Positions 62,271-62,280 of a stretch of 62,280 nucleotides of DNA are shown piece after piece. Each line of letters opens with the position of its first letter. Position 1 is the first letter of the stretch. The stretch spans positions 1-62,280 of the forward strand of contig DASUHB010000015.1 in the NCBI GenBank assembly GCA_036273715.1, written 5' to 3'. Under the pieces are notes generated by a model, which saw only the letters and a program-made list of their open reading frames with translations, was not told the origin of the DNA and made no database searches. The stretch comes from Gemmatimonadaceae bacterium. Lineage in GTDB: Bacteria > Gemmatimonadota > Gemmatimonadetes > Gemmatimonadales > Gemmatimonadaceae. A program made the translations under genes and the position numbers.

Positions 62271-62280
62271 CCGCGTTGCG

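Overview
The window is a 62-kb, high-GC, gene-dense bacterial chromosome segment with no rRNA, tRNA, CRISPR array or insertion sequence that I could see. It is a Gram-negative, respiring organism: it has Kdo synthesis and LPS export genes, a complete 14-subunit NADH dehydrogenase, a one-membrane-subunit (class B) succinate dehydrogenase and the futalosine route to menaquinone. This combination and the style of the proteins fit Gemmatimonadota best; that is inference, not a search result. Genes run almost entirely on the + strand in long operons, and neighbouring genes very often share bases at their stop/start (GTGA, ATGA, TAATG). GTG and TTG starts are common.

Layout. 1-2.0 kb: molybdopterin synthesis (moaD, moaE, moaA), with a short-repeat array in front of moaD. 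2.1-6.5 kb: malate dehydrogenase and succinate dehydrogenase C-A-B. 6.55-7.1 kb: dcd on the minus strand. 7.26-21.7 kb: nuoA to nuoN in canonical order, preceded by a promoter-like element and a CRP/FNR-type GTGA-N6-TCAC dyad. 21.7-29.9 kb: phosphomannomutase, UPF0182 membrane protein, carbamate kinase, sucCD, an EIIA/CBS regulator and ndk. 29.9-30.25 kb: a non-coding gap holding a long imperfect inverted repeat. 30.25-36.2 kb: YceD-rpmF-plsX-fabH-fabD-fabG-acpP-fabF. 36.2-39.3 kb: mqnE-mqnA-mqnC. 39.3-42.9 kb: ispF, xerD, a glutamine amidotransferase and an exported beta-rich protein. 42.9-49.5 kb: an accessory-looking block, mostly minus strand, with a DinB-fold protein, a 1654-residue DUF4132-type giant coupled to a 142-residue protein, and a small P-loop kinase. 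49.6-59.1 kb: kdsB-pyrG-kdsA-kdsC-kdsD-lptC-lptA-lptB-rpoN. 59.1-62.3 kb: two glycosyltransferases and a YbhN-type membrane protein.

The genes form connected physiology: malate and succinate oxidation and succinyl-CoA synthetase feed Nuo and Sdh, whose electrons go to the menaquinone made by the Mqn enzymes. The fab block makes acyl chains for phospholipid and lipid A, and the Kdo/Lpt block completes and exports LPS.

The most unusual signal is not a gene. The heptamer GTTAGGC (core GTTAGG) is scattered through almost the whole window, about 90 times by hand count on both strands. It occurs in several codon phases, across stop codons and in non-coding DNA. That pattern points to selection or mutation at DNA level, like an uptake sequence, a modification site or a chromosome-architecture motif. 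The second candidate for something undescribed is the two-gene DUF4132/142-residue module.
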